The notes under the pieces are model-generated. The model did no database searches, was not told where the DNA came from, and worked only from the letters and a program-made list of their open reading frames with translations. Below, piece by piece: positions 1 through 7,474 of a stretch of DNA of 64,000 bases. The stretch comes from Streptomyces sp. TG1A-8. GTDB taxonomy: Bacteria > Actinomycetota > Actinomycetes > Streptomycetales > Streptomycetaceae. Location of the stretch: contig NZ_JASTLB010000001.1 in assembly GCF_030499535.1 (NCBI RefSeq), positions 3,472,001 through 3,536,000 of the forward strand, given 5' to 3'. Made by a program: the position numbers and the translations under genes. Every line of letters starts with the position of its first letter. Positions within the stretch are counted from its first letter, which is position 1.

Positions 1-126
1 CTGGGCCTGATGGAGCCTCCGCCGCTGCACCCCGAGCGGCTCTGCGGCGACGTACCGCTGAGCGAGCTGGAGCTCCGGCTCGCCCGTGAGCTGGACGCGG
101 TGACTCCCGAGTGGCCCACGCCCTGA
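1..126 (+). CDS. C-terminal end of an unidentified protein (partial)
   Basis: The first 126 bases are open in frame 1 and end in TGA, giving the last 41 residues of a protein that starts outside the window. The tail is acidic and leucine-rich (LSELELRLARELDAV) and ends in EWPTP. It contains no motif I recognise. It reads toward the acyl-dehydrogenase genes but is separated from them by 238 bases holding a SARP-type operator, so it is probably a separate transcription unit. No function is assigned. Confidence 0.5.
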   Translation: MGLMEPPPLHPERLCGDVPLSELELRLARELDAVTPEWPTP

Positions 127-258
127 CCCGTGTCCCGACCCGTGTCCTGCCCCGCACCCCGACCCGTGTCCCGCCCTGCGCCTTGCCGCGCGGCGGTCGC
201 GGCCCGGCCGCGGGCGGCGGACGGGACGGCGGTGACGCGCCCGGGCCGGCCCGGGTGA
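127..258. repeat. Intergenic stretch with imperfect direct repeats
   Basis: No gene is seen here. The first 50 bases contain three imperfect copies of a GACCCGTGTCC unit, at about 124, 135 and 160. The rest is GC-rich sequence leading into the operator at 259. Confidence 0.35.
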
Positions 259-287
259 TCGACGGAGGTTCGAGACGTGCTCGAGAC
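259..287 (+). promoter_or_regulatory. Triple SARP-type operator upstream of the acyl-dehydrogenase operon
   Basis: Three heptamers beginning TCGA (TCGACGG at 259, TCGAGAC at 270, TCGAGAC at 281) are spaced exactly 11 bp apart. This is the direct-repeat arrangement bound by SARP regulators of the ActII-ORF4/DnrI type. It ends 77 bp before the ATG at 365. Two SARP genes are in this window (12088 and 13035). Binding is inferred from spacing only. Confidence 0.7.
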
Positions 288-364
288 GGCAGGCGGAGAG
301 TCGGGTTCCGGAAACGGGGTGCGTCGGCGGCGATCGTGGGACGGGCGTGGCGGAGGGGAACGGC

Positions 365-2350
365 ATGGAGGACGTGGACCCGGAGGACGCCGAGCCGTTC
401 CGGGACCTCGCCGCCCGCCTGGAGCGCGTCCTCGGCGGCCACTCGCGTCCGGGCGGCCCCGCCGCCCGGGGACCGCGGGAACGGGACCCGGAGCGGGAGC
501 GCGTGCACGCGGTGCCGGAGCGGGGCGGGTTACCCGCCCACTGCGTGCCGGCCGAGTACGGGGGGGCGCTGGAGGACTACGGACGGCTGCACCGGCTGCT
601 GCGCACCGTCGCGCGCCGGGACCTCGCGGTGGCCGCCGCGCACGCGCGGACCTTCCTCGCGACCGCCCCGGTGTGGGTGTCCGGCGACGACGCGGCGGCG
701 CTGCGGATCGCCGCGCCCGTGGCGGCCGGCGCCCGGGTGTCCGCGGGTCTGACGGGAGCCGGGGCGGTGGGGTCCGAGGCGGGCCCGAGCGCCTACCCGA
801 CCCCGACGGGGTACCGGCTCGACGGCGAGGAGCGGCTGGCCGACGGGATGCCGGACGCCGGGTTCCTGTCCCTGCTCGCCCGGACCTCCCCGGTGCCCGG
901 GCCGCGCGCCCGCTCCCTGCTGCTGCTCGACACCCGGGAGGTGGCCGCGGACGCCTGGCGGCCGCTCCCCGAGGCACCGGCGCGGGCGGCGGGCGGCGTT
1001 CCCGCGGGCGGCGTCGCCTTCCGTGGCGCCCGGGTCGGCCACGACGTCCTCGCGGGCCGGGAGGGGACGGGCGTCGAGACGCTGCTGAAGGCCAACCAGG
1101 TGTCGTGGACCGTCCTCCCGGCGCTCTCCCTCGGAGCGGCCGACGGCGTCCTGCGCGCCGCGCTGCGCTGCGCGGACGCCCGCCCGGGCGGCTCCCCGGG
1201 CGCCCGGTCCCGGTTCCCGGACGGCTCCCGGCCGCCCCGCCGGCTGCGGGCCCTGACGGAGGCGTACGCCGACCTGCTGCTGGGCGAGGCCCTGTCCGCC
1301 GTCGGCGTGCGCGGCATCCACCTGCTGGCCGGGGAGCTGAGCGTGACCTCGTCCGTCGTGGGCCTGCTCGTGCCCTCGCTGGCCGCCGGGGTGCTGGACC
1401 GGCAGGAGCTGCTGCACTCCGGCTGCGGCCCGGCGGACCCCGCGGACCCGGCGGACCCGGCGGACGGCGACGCGGGCGGCGCGGGGCGGCGGGCGCCCTG
1501 CCGGGCGGCCGCCGGCGAACTGGCCGGTGCGCACGGGGCGCTGGACGCGCTCGGCGGCCCGGCCCTGTGCGCGTCGCTGCTGGCGGCGCAGTTCCGGCTG
1601 CTGGCGCGCGGCTACCTCTCACCGCCGGACCACCGGCCCCGGCTGGCCCGGTTGTTCGGCCTGGACCGCCCGGTGCCGCCGCTGGACCCGGCCCGGCTCG
1701 CGCTGCTGTCCCGGTACGGCAGCGCCGTACTCGGCACACTGCCCCTGTCGGTGGCCCGGCTGCGCGAACTCGCCGCCGACCACGCCGCGCTGGACCGTGC
1801 CGCCGCGCTGGCGGCCCGGCTGCTGAGGACCGCCGACGCGCTGCACCACCGCATCGCGCAGGCCCCGCCGGTGTCCGGCCGGCCGGCACCGGGCGGCTCC
1901 GCCGACGCACGGGCCTACGCGCTGTGCTTCGCGGGAGCGGCCTGCGCCGGTCTGTGGCTGGGCAGCGGCCCGTTCGCCGGCACCGGCCCCGACGGCGGCG
2001 CGTCCGGCGGCGGCCGCGGCGGCGAGGCGGCCGGCGGCGTGCCGGGGCGCGCCACCGGCGGCCCGCGGGCGGGCGGCGCGGCGTCCTCCGGCCCCTCCCC
2101 CGGCCCCTCCGCCGGTCCGCGCCCGCGCACCGGCCCCGTCCCCGGTGACGCCGTCACGGCGCTGTGGCGGGACGGGCTGTGGCTGGAGGCCTGCCTCACG
2201 CGCGTGCTGACCCACCTGGGCGTGCACGAGGCGGGCCCGGCCGACGACGTGCTGTTCGGCCGCCTGGCCGGACCCCTGCTCACGCAGTACGAGGAGGGGA
2301 GCGACTTCTCCCCGCTGCGCCGTCCGACCGCTCAGGAGCCGCCATGCTGA
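365..2350 (+). CDS. Acyl-CoA dehydrogenase/oxidase-like flavoprotein
   Basis: The protein has 661 residues and resembles the acyl-CoA dehydrogenase/oxidase fold. It has an N-terminal helical part with VPAEYGG, a central beta region, and C-terminal helices (LTEAYADLLLGEALSAVGVRG). It is much longer than a usual 380-residue dehydrogenase and nearer to acyl-CoA oxidases or the dehydrogenases of lipopeptide clusters that act on carrier-bound acyl chains. The ATG at 365 is chosen over GTG 347 because GGAGGGG lies 6 bases upstream. Codon 56 (530-532) is TTA, the only one I found in the window, suggesting bldA dependence. The 3' end overlaps the next start by 7 bases, and the neighbour is a distant homologue, so a hetero-oligomer is plausible. 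Desaturation of an acyl thioester is inferred. Confidence 0.65.
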   Translation: MEDVDPEDAEPFRDLAARLERVLGGHSRPGGPAARGPRERDPERERVHAVPERGGLPAHCVPAEYGGALEDYGRLHRLLRTVARRDLAVAAAHARTFLATAPVWVSGDDAAALRIAAPVAAGARVSAGLTGAGAVGSEAGPSAYPTPTGYRLDGEERLADGMPDAGFLSLLARTSPVPGPRARSLLLLDTREVAADAWRPLPEAPARAAGGVPAGGVAFRGARVGHDVLAGREGTGVETLLKANQVSWTVLPALSLGAADGVLRAALRCADARPGGSPGARSRFPDGSRPPRRLRALTEAYADLLLGEALSAVGVRGIHLLAGELSVTSSVVGLLVPSLAAGVLDRQELLHSGCGPADPADPADPADGDAGGAGRRAPCRAAAGELAGAHGALDALGGPALCASLLAAQFRLLARGYLSPPDHRPRLARLFGLDRPVPPLDPARLALLSRYGSAVLGTLPLSVARLRELAADHAALDRAAALAARLLRTADALHHRIAQAPPVSGRPAPGGSADARAYALCFAGAACAGLWLGSGPFAGTGPDGGASGGGRGGEAAGGVPGRATGGPRAGGAASSGPSPGPSAGPRPRTGPVPGDAVTALWRDGLWLEACLTRVLTHLGVHEAGPADDVLFGRLAGPLLTQYEEGSDFSPLRRPTAQEPPC

Positions 2351-4146
2351 TCCCGGCCGACACCGCACCCGCGCGCCCCCGCACCGGGACACCGGACGGG
2401 GCCGACACCGCCGAAGGGGCCGTACGGGAGCGGATCACCGCGCTGGAGCGGTTCCTCGGCGATCCCGCCGACGACACCAACCCCTTCGGCCGCCGGGCCC
2501 TGCTCGACGCCGACGCGCGCGGCGAGCCGCTGCCCGCGGCGGACGCGGTGCCGGCCGGCTTCGGCCTGGGCGCCGAGGTCGTGCCGGCCGCGCTGGGCGG
2601 CCGGCTGGAGCGGACGGACGGGCTGGTCCGCGTCCTGCGCGCGCTCTTCCGGCGCAGTGCCTCGCTGGGCGTCGGCCACGGTGTGGGGCCGCTGCTCGCG
2701 GCCCTGCCCGTGTGGGCGTCCGGTACCGCGCGGCAGCGCCGCTGGACCGCGGACCTGCTGCTCGGCGGGGGCACGCTCGCCGTGGCACCGCGCGAACCGG
2801 ACCACGGCGACCGCTTCGCGCACGGCGGGTTCACGGCGGTGCCCGGCCGGGACGGCCTGCTGCTGGACGGCCGCGGGCCCGCGGTCGTCGGCGCCGCGCG
2901 GGCCGGCGGTCTGGTGGTGCACGCCCGGACCTTCGGCGGGGACGGTGCCCGCGGCCACGGCGTGCTGCTCCTCGACACCGCGTCCCTGCCGGCCGACCGT
3001 TTCACCGTCCGCCCCCGCCACCGGGCCGCCGGCCTGCGCTCCTGCGGTGTCGCGGGCGTGGAGGCGCGTGCCTGCCCGGTGCCGTCCGGGGCGCTGGTGG
3101 GGAGCGCGGGCGAGGGCGCCGCGCTGGCCGTGCGCAGCAACCTGTTCGCGCAGGCGTCCGTGCCGGGCATGGTGCTCGGCGGGGGCGACACGGCCCTGCG
3201 CACCGCCGTCTGGCACGCGGTGGGACGCGCGCCGGGAGGGGACGCCGCGGCGCTCTCACCGCAGCAACGGACCGTACTGGCCCGGGTGTTCGCGAACCTG
3301 CTCGTGTGCGACTGCCTGACCCTGGTCGCGGGGCGCGCGCTGCACCTGCTGCCCGCGCGGGCGGCCCTGCCGGCCGCCGTCACCGGGTACGTCGTGCCCC
3401 GGCTGCTGCGCGACAGCGCCTACGACCTGTCCACCGTCCTCGGCGCCCGCTTCCACTGCGACGAGGGCGCCTACGGCGTCTTCCGCGGGTACCTGCGGGA
3501 CCTGCCGCTGACCGGGGCCGGGCACGTCGGCGGGACCGCCTCCCAGTCGGCCCTCGTCCCGCAGCTGCCGCAGGCGGCCCGCCGTCCGTGGTCGCGGGCG
3601 GACGCCCCGCCGTGGGACCTGTTCGCCGTCGGCGGCGGCCTGCCCGCGCTGGACGTCGGCCGGGCCGTGCCGCGGGCGGGCGCCGATCCGTCCGCCGCGG
3701 CCCTGGTGTCGGTCGCGCGGCTGCTCGGTGCCGCCGACGGCCACCGGGGCGGCTCCCGGACCGGGCTCCTGCTGCGCGAGCTGGTGCAGGGCCTGGCCGG
3801 GGAACTGGAACGGCTGCGGGCGCGGTTGCGGGCGGTACCCGGGGGCGGCACCACCGTGCTGGCGGACCCGCGCGTGCAGGCGCTCGCCGACCGGTACGCG
3901 CTGGTCTCGGCGGGCGGGGCCTGCCTGGGCGTGTGGTACCGGCAGCGCGACGCGCCCGGCTCCTTCCTCGCCGAGCCCGCCTGGCTCGTGGAGGCGCTCG
4001 TCGGGCTCGCCCACCGGCTGGGCCTGCCGCTGCCCGGGCGCGGGGTGCCGACCGCCGAGCCGGTCGTGCGAGAGGTCCTCGACCGGTACCACAGCGCCCG
4101 CAGCTACGACTTGTACGGGGACCGCCTGTACGCGGACGGCCTGTGA
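2344..4146 (+). CDS. Second acyl-CoA dehydrogenase/oxidase-like protein
   Basis: The protein has 600 residues and the same overall fold as its upstream neighbour, with which it overlaps by 7 bases. The N-terminal half has a dehydrogenase-like VPAALGG and a helical stretch with GVGHGVGPLL. The middle is beta-rich, with VLLLDTASLPADRF. The C-terminal half is helical (FANLLVCDCLTLVAGRALHLL). The two genes are divergent in sequence, as in pairs where one subunit is catalytic and the other structural. Together with the downstream ACP-like and phosphopantetheinyl transferase genes they form a four-gene coupled operon. The flavin-site residues could not be assigned by eye, so it may be an inactive partner. 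Confidence 0.6.
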   Translation: MLIPADTAPARPRTGTPDGADTAEGAVRERITALERFLGDPADDTNPFGRRALLDADARGEPLPAADAVPAGFGLGAEVVPAALGGRLERTDGLVRVLRALFRRSASLGVGHGVGPLLAALPVWASGTARQRRWTADLLLGGGTLAVAPREPDHGDRFAHGGFTAVPGRDGLLLDGRGPAVVGAARAGGLVVHARTFGGDGARGHGVLLLDTASLPADRFTVRPRHRAAGLRSCGVAGVEARACPVPSGALVGSAGEGAALAVRSNLFAQASVPGMVLGGGDTALRTAVWHAVGRAPGGDAAALSPQQRTVLARVFANLLVCDCLTLVAGRALHLLPARAALPAAVTGYVVPRLLRDSAYDLSTVLGARFHCDEGAYGVFRGYLRDLPLTGAGHVGGTASQSALVPQLPQAARRPWSRADAPPWDLFAVGGGLPALDVGRAVPRAGADPSAAALVSVARLLGAADGHRGGSRTGLLLRELVQGLAGELERLRARLRAVPGGGTTVLADPRVQALADRYALVSAGGACLGVWYRQRDAPGSFLAEPAWLVEALVGLAHRLGLPLPGRGVPTAEPVVREVLDRYHSARSYDLYGDRLYADGL

Positions 4147-4151
4147 CGGGG

Positions 4152-4484
4152 ATGGGACACGAGCGGCGGGAGCGCGCGGTGGTGGACATCGAGGGCACCG
4201 GATGGGAAGAACGGCGGCTGCGGGAATGGCTCACCGGGCGGCTCGCGGCGCGCCTGGGCCTGGCCGCCGAGGAGGCGCGGGGCATCGGCCCGGGCACGTC
4301 GTTCGAGCAGTGCGGGCTCGACGCGGTCGGCGCGCTGGCGCTGGCGGTCGACGCCGAGAGCGCGTGCGGGGTGCTGCTGGAGCCGACGGTCGCCTGGGAC
4401 CATCCGACCGTGGGCTCGCTCGCGCGCCACCTGGCCCGGGAGGCGGAGCGCTCCCGGACGGCCCGCGGGGAGCCCGCGTGGTGA
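4152..4484 (+). CDS. Acyl-carrier-protein-like protein lacking the attachment serine
   Basis: The protein has 110 residues and an ACP/PCP-like fold: helix 1 EERRLREWLTGRLAARLGL, then FEQCGLDAVGALALAV, then WDHPTVGSLARHLA. In functional carriers the second motif reads DSV or DSL. Here the codon at 4323-4325 is GCG, so residue 58 is alanine and no phosphopantetheine can attach at the usual place. The rest of the motif is well kept, arguing against random decay. It starts 5 bases after the dehydrogenase-like gene and its stop overlaps the GTG of the phosphopantetheinyl transferase. It may be a scaffold or docking protein, a pseudo-carrier, or use another residue. GTG 4143 is an alternative start. 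Confidence 0.7.
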   Translation: MGHERRERAVVDIEGTGWEERRLREWLTGRLAARLGLAAEEARGIGPGTSFEQCGLDAVGALALAVDAESACGVLLEPTVAWDHPTVGSLARHLAREAERSRTARGEPAW

Positions 4485-5338
4485 GCGCGGCCGGACCGCA
4501 CGGCACGGCCGTCGGGCCGCCTCTGAGGCTGCACGGTCCGGCCGGACCGTGGCGGCGGGTCCGGCGCGCGCTGCACGAGCGGGGCACGGTCCTGGTGTAC
4601 GGGCTGCTCGCCGACTGGATCCCGGACGACCGGGAGTCCGCCGGGCTGCGGCAGTTGCTCGGGCACGACTGGGCCCGCTACGAGGCGATGGCCCTGGCCC
4701 CGGTACGGGACCGGTTCGCCGCCTCGCGCCGTCTGATCAAGTACGTCGCCGGGTGTGCCCTGCGGGCGGCGCCGGCCTCGGTGGAACTGGGGTACCGGCC
4801 GGGCGGGCGCCCCTGTCTGCGCGGCTGCGACCACCTCGACATCAGTCTGAGCCACACCGGCGACCTGCTGCTCCTCGGGATCACCCGGCGCGGCGGCATC
4901 GGCGTCGACGCGGAACCGGCCGACCGGCGCACCCTGCTGACCGGAACCGAGCGCCGGTTCTGGACGCCGTGCGAGAGCGAGGCGCTGGCCCGGATCGCCG
5001 AGGCGCGACGGCCGCGCGAGATGGTGCGCCTGTGGACCCTGAAGGAGGCCTACAGCAAGGCCATCGGGCAGGGGATGCGGTTCCGGTTCAGCGACTTCGG
5101 CTTTCCGCCCGGCGGCGCGCCGCCGAGGGTGCTGACGCCCGAGGGGCGGCCGGGCACCGGGGACGAGTGGAGCTTCGGCAGCGGCCGGGTCGGCCGGTAC
5201 GCCGTCGGCTGGGCGGTGCACGACACCGGCGGCACGCCGGGCCCGGCGGACGCCGTCGGCCGGCTCGACCGGGGCCTGGTGGAGGCGCTGGAGGCGCTCA
5301 CCGGTCCGCCGGCTCCGAATCCGGAGAGGAATGACTGA
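4481..5338 (+). CDS. Sfp-type 4'-phosphopantetheinyl transferase
   Basis: This enzyme transfers phosphopantetheine from CoA to the serine of carrier proteins. The 285-residue protein has the family signatures GIGVDAE (Asp143) and WTLKEAYSKAIG (Trp185, Lys188, Glu189), plus an earlier LSHTGDLLLLG motif. The GTG start at 4481 overlaps the preceding stop (GTGA), so translation is coupled. The cluster contains two carriers with a normal serine (18858 and 52525), which are likely clients. The adjacent ACP-like protein cannot be modified at its standard position. Confidence 0.9.
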   Translation: MSAAGPHGTAVGPPLRLHGPAGPWRRVRRALHERGTVLVYGLLADWIPDDRESAGLRQLLGHDWARYEAMALAPVRDRFAASRRLIKYVAGCALRAAPASVELGYRPGGRPCLRGCDHLDISLSHTGDLLLLGITRRGGIGVDAEPADRRTLLTGTERRFWTPCESEALARIAEARRPREMVRLWTLKEAYSKAIGQGMRFRFSDFGFPPGGAPPRVLTPEGRPGTGDEWSFGSGRVGRYAVGWAVHDTGGTPGPADAVGRLDRGLVEALEALTGPPAPNPERND

Positions 5339-5343
5339 TTCCC

Positions 5344-5394
5344 GACCATGGTCGTCCGAACATCGTAGGATCGCGCTCGGGTGTTTTCGAACAT
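5344..5394 (+). promoter_or_regulatory. Candidate control region of the response regulator
   Basis: In the 108 bases before the response-regulator gene there is a perfect palindrome GACCATGGTC (5344-5353). A CGAACAT direct repeat occurs at 5357 and 5388, 31 bp or about three helical turns apart. These could be autoregulatory sites. No promoter hexamers are clear. Confidence 0.3.
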
Positions 5395-5446
5395 TCATCG
5401 CGACGCCGTCCGACACCGGTGGTGATGGGCGGACCAGGGGGAACAT

Positions 5447-6055
5447 ATGGGCATCAAGGTCTTGCTGGCCGAGGACATGCACATGGTGAGGGGGGCGCTG
5501 GTGGCGCTCCTGAACCTCGAGGAGGACATCGAGGTCGTCGCCGAGGTGGCCGACGGGGATCAGATCGTTCCGCGGGCCCTCGCCTGCGGGCCCGACGTGG
5601 CGGTCATCGACATCGACCTGCCGGGCACGGACGGACTGACCGCGGCGGCCCAGCTCCAGAAGGCGCTGCCGGAGTGCAGATCGATGATCCTCACCAGCCT
5701 CGGGCGGCCGGGCACCTTCCGCCGCGCGGTCAAGGCCGGCGTCCGCGCGTTCGTCCTCAAGGACGCGCCGCCCCAGGAACTGGCCCAGGCGATACGCCGG
5801 GTGCAGAAGGGCGAGCGCGTGGTGGACCCGGAACTCGCCATGGCCGCCTGGGACAGCGGGGACAACCCGCTCACCGACCGGGAGGCCGAGGTGCTGCGGC
5901 TCGCGGCGGACGGCGCCGAGGCCGGTGAGATCGCGCGGCGGCTGTTCCTGTCCGTCGGCACCGTCCGCAACTACCTGACCGCGTCGGTCGTCAAGCTCGG
6001 GGCCCGCAACCGGCTCGACGCCGTCCGCATCGCCCGCGAGGCCGGCTGGGTGTGA
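5447..6055 (+). CDS. LuxR/NarL-family response regulator
   Basis: The 202-residue protein has an N-terminal receiver domain (residues 1-120) with acidic residues E9-D10, phospho-acceptor Asp55 in AVIDIDLPG, LTS at 82-84 and Lys105. The C-terminal NarL-type helix-turn-helix begins LTDREAEVLRLAADG and continues GEIARRLFLSVGTVRNYL. It is the cognate of the convergent histidine kinase at 6108-7331, with the two genes meeting at a shared terminator. This is the DesK/DesR-like architecture common in Streptomyces. Whether the pair controls the cluster cannot be read from sequence. Confidence 0.93.
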   Translation: MGIKVLLAEDMHMVRGALVALLNLEEDIEVVAEVADGDQIVPRALACGPDVAVIDIDLPGTDGLTAAAQLQKALPECRSMILTSLGRPGTFRRAVKAGVRAFVLKDAPPQELAQAIRRVQKGERVVDPELAMAAWDSGDNPLTDREAEVLRLAADGAEAGEIARRLFLSVGTVRNYLTASVVKLGARNRLDAVRIAREAGWV

Positions 6056-6062
6056 GGACCCG

Positions 6063-6094
6063 CCCCCGTCCGGGCCGGCCGGCCCGGACGGGGG
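6063..6094. terminator. Bidirectional terminator between response regulator and kinase
   Basis: A perfect 32-bp palindrome with arms CCCCCGTCCGGGCCGG and its complement lies in the 52-base gap between two convergent genes. It would form a very stable hairpin in both transcripts. Confidence 0.75.
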
Positions 6095-6107
6095 CGCGCG
6101 CCGGGGC

Positions 6108-7331
6108 TCAGGCGGGAGCCGTCTCGGCGAGGATGCGGAAGCCGCCGTCCGGGGTGGGGCCCGCCGTGAAGTACCCGCCGACGGCGGCCATCCGCGCCGT
6201 GAGGCTCTCCAGGCCGCAGCCGTCCAGGCGCCCGGCGCGGCCGGCGGGACAGCTCTGCACGCCGTCGTTGTCCATCCGCAGGCTGACCACGCCGTCCCGC
6301 TGGGTGACCTCGATGCGGCACCGGGTGGCCTTGCTGTGCCGCACCACGTTGGTGACGCCCTCGCGGACGACCGTGGCGAGCGCGGTGTCGGCCTCGGTGA
6401 CCAGCCGGTCGTAGTCCACCTTCACATGGGCCTCTATCCCCGCCGCGGACAGCACGGAGCGGGCCGAGGACAGCTCGTTGAGCAGCGACAGCGAGCGGTA
6501 GCTGCGGGCCACTTCGCGCACGTCGGCCAGCGCCTGGCGGGCGGTCGCCACGATGCTCTGCAGCTCCTCGCGGGCCCGCTCGGGCTCCGGGACCACCAGC
6601 TGGTAGGCCAGCTCCCCCTTGAGCGTGATGGCGGACAGGCTGTAGCCGAGCAGGTCGTGCAGGTCGCGGGCGAAGCGCAGCCGCTCCTTGGTGATGGCGA
6701 TGCGGGCGAAGTCGTCGCGCGCCTCGTGCACGGCGATGGCGAGGGTGGCCAGCCGGATCAGGCTGTAGACGATGATCCCGGTGAGCAGCGTCGACACGAT
6801 CATGTACGGCACCGCCACGGTGCCGAAGCCCTCGGTGATCCCGGTGGACACCGCGATCATCAGCACGATCAGTCCGAACACCGGCACCGCGCCGCGCATC
6901 GGCAGGACGAGCAGCGCCGAGGCGCCGACGAAGCCGCCCATGCCTCCCCAGGCCCAGCCGAGCAGCAGGCAGGGCACCACCACGAGCAGTACCTGCGCCG
7001 CGAGCACCCAGCGGCCGTAGCAGTCGCGCAGGCGCTGCAGACGCGGCAGCGTCTGCGCGACCTGCAGCACGATGGTCAGCGGCAGCACGGTCACGCACGT
7101 CACGAGGCGGACGGGCGTGATGCCCTCGTCCAGGATGTCGACGACCTGCATGGCGAAGAACCCCGTCATGACGGTGAACACGACGGCCAGCGCGAACCGC
7201 GGGGGCGGCGCGTGGGTGCCGAGCGCCACCAGCCCCGGCCCGTCGACCTCCGCGTGGTCCGACGCCCGCGAGCCACTCCTTCCTCCGGAGTCCTCCACGA
7301 ACGGACGCACCTGGGCACCCCGCATTGACAT
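6108..7331 (-). CDS. Membrane sensor histidine kinase (HisKA_3 family)
   Basis: The 407-residue protein has a short cytoplasmic N-terminus and several hydrophobic segments between about residues 45 and 200 (for example VLLVVVPCLLLGWAWGG and VPVFGLIVLMIAVS). The dimerisation/phospho-acceptor helix is RFARDLHDLLGYSLSAITLK, where the His of LHD is the predicted phosphorylation site. The HATPase_c region has VVREGVTNVVRHSKA (N box) and GCGLESLTARM. No extracellular sensor domain is present, so the signal is probably sensed in or near the membrane. It faces the response regulator at 5447. Confidence 0.92.
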   Translation of the reverse strand: MSMRGAQVRPFVEDSGGRSGSRASDHAEVDGPGLVALGTHAPPPRFALAVVFTVMTGFFAMQVVDILDEGITPVRLVTCVTVLPLTIVLQVAQTLPRLQRLRDCYGRWVLAAQVLLVVVPCLLLGWAWGGMGGFVGASALLVLPMRGAVPVFGLIVLMIAVSTGITEGFGTVAVPYMIVSTLLTGIIVYSLIRLATLAIAVHEARDDFARIAITKERLRFARDLHDLLGYSLSAITLKGELAYQLVVPEPERAREELQSIVATARQALADVREVARSYRSLSLLNELSSARSVLSAAGIEAHVKVDYDRLVTEADTALATVVREGVTNVVRHSKATRCRIEVTQRDGVVSLRMDNDGVQSCPAGRAGRLDGCGLESLTARMAAVGGYFTAGPTPDGGFRILAETAPA

Positions 7332-7394
7332 CAGACATCTCCCCCGTCGAGCCGCCTTGCCAGGGCCGATGATAGAGGCATCTTCCGGGAAGAG

Positions 7395-7422
7395 ATCGTG
7401 ACCATGTTGTAAAGATCACGGT
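7395..7422 (-). promoter_or_regulatory. Imperfect inverted repeat upstream of the kinase gene
   Basis: ATCGTGA and TCACGGT form a 7-bp inverted repeat with one mismatch and a 14-base spacer. It lies about 65 bases upstream of the kinase start in the relatively AT-rich gap 7332-7474. It is a possible operator; nothing more can be said. Confidence 0.25.
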
Positions 7423-7474
7423 GCTCGGCGTGTTCTCCTTGACCTCACCTCACGGTCGCCCGGCGGGGTGGTGA

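Noticed and set aside
3380..5482. Long minus-strand open frame across dehydrogenase, ACP-like and PPTase genes
   Set aside because: Shadow of the opposite-strand genes; no start signal or motif.
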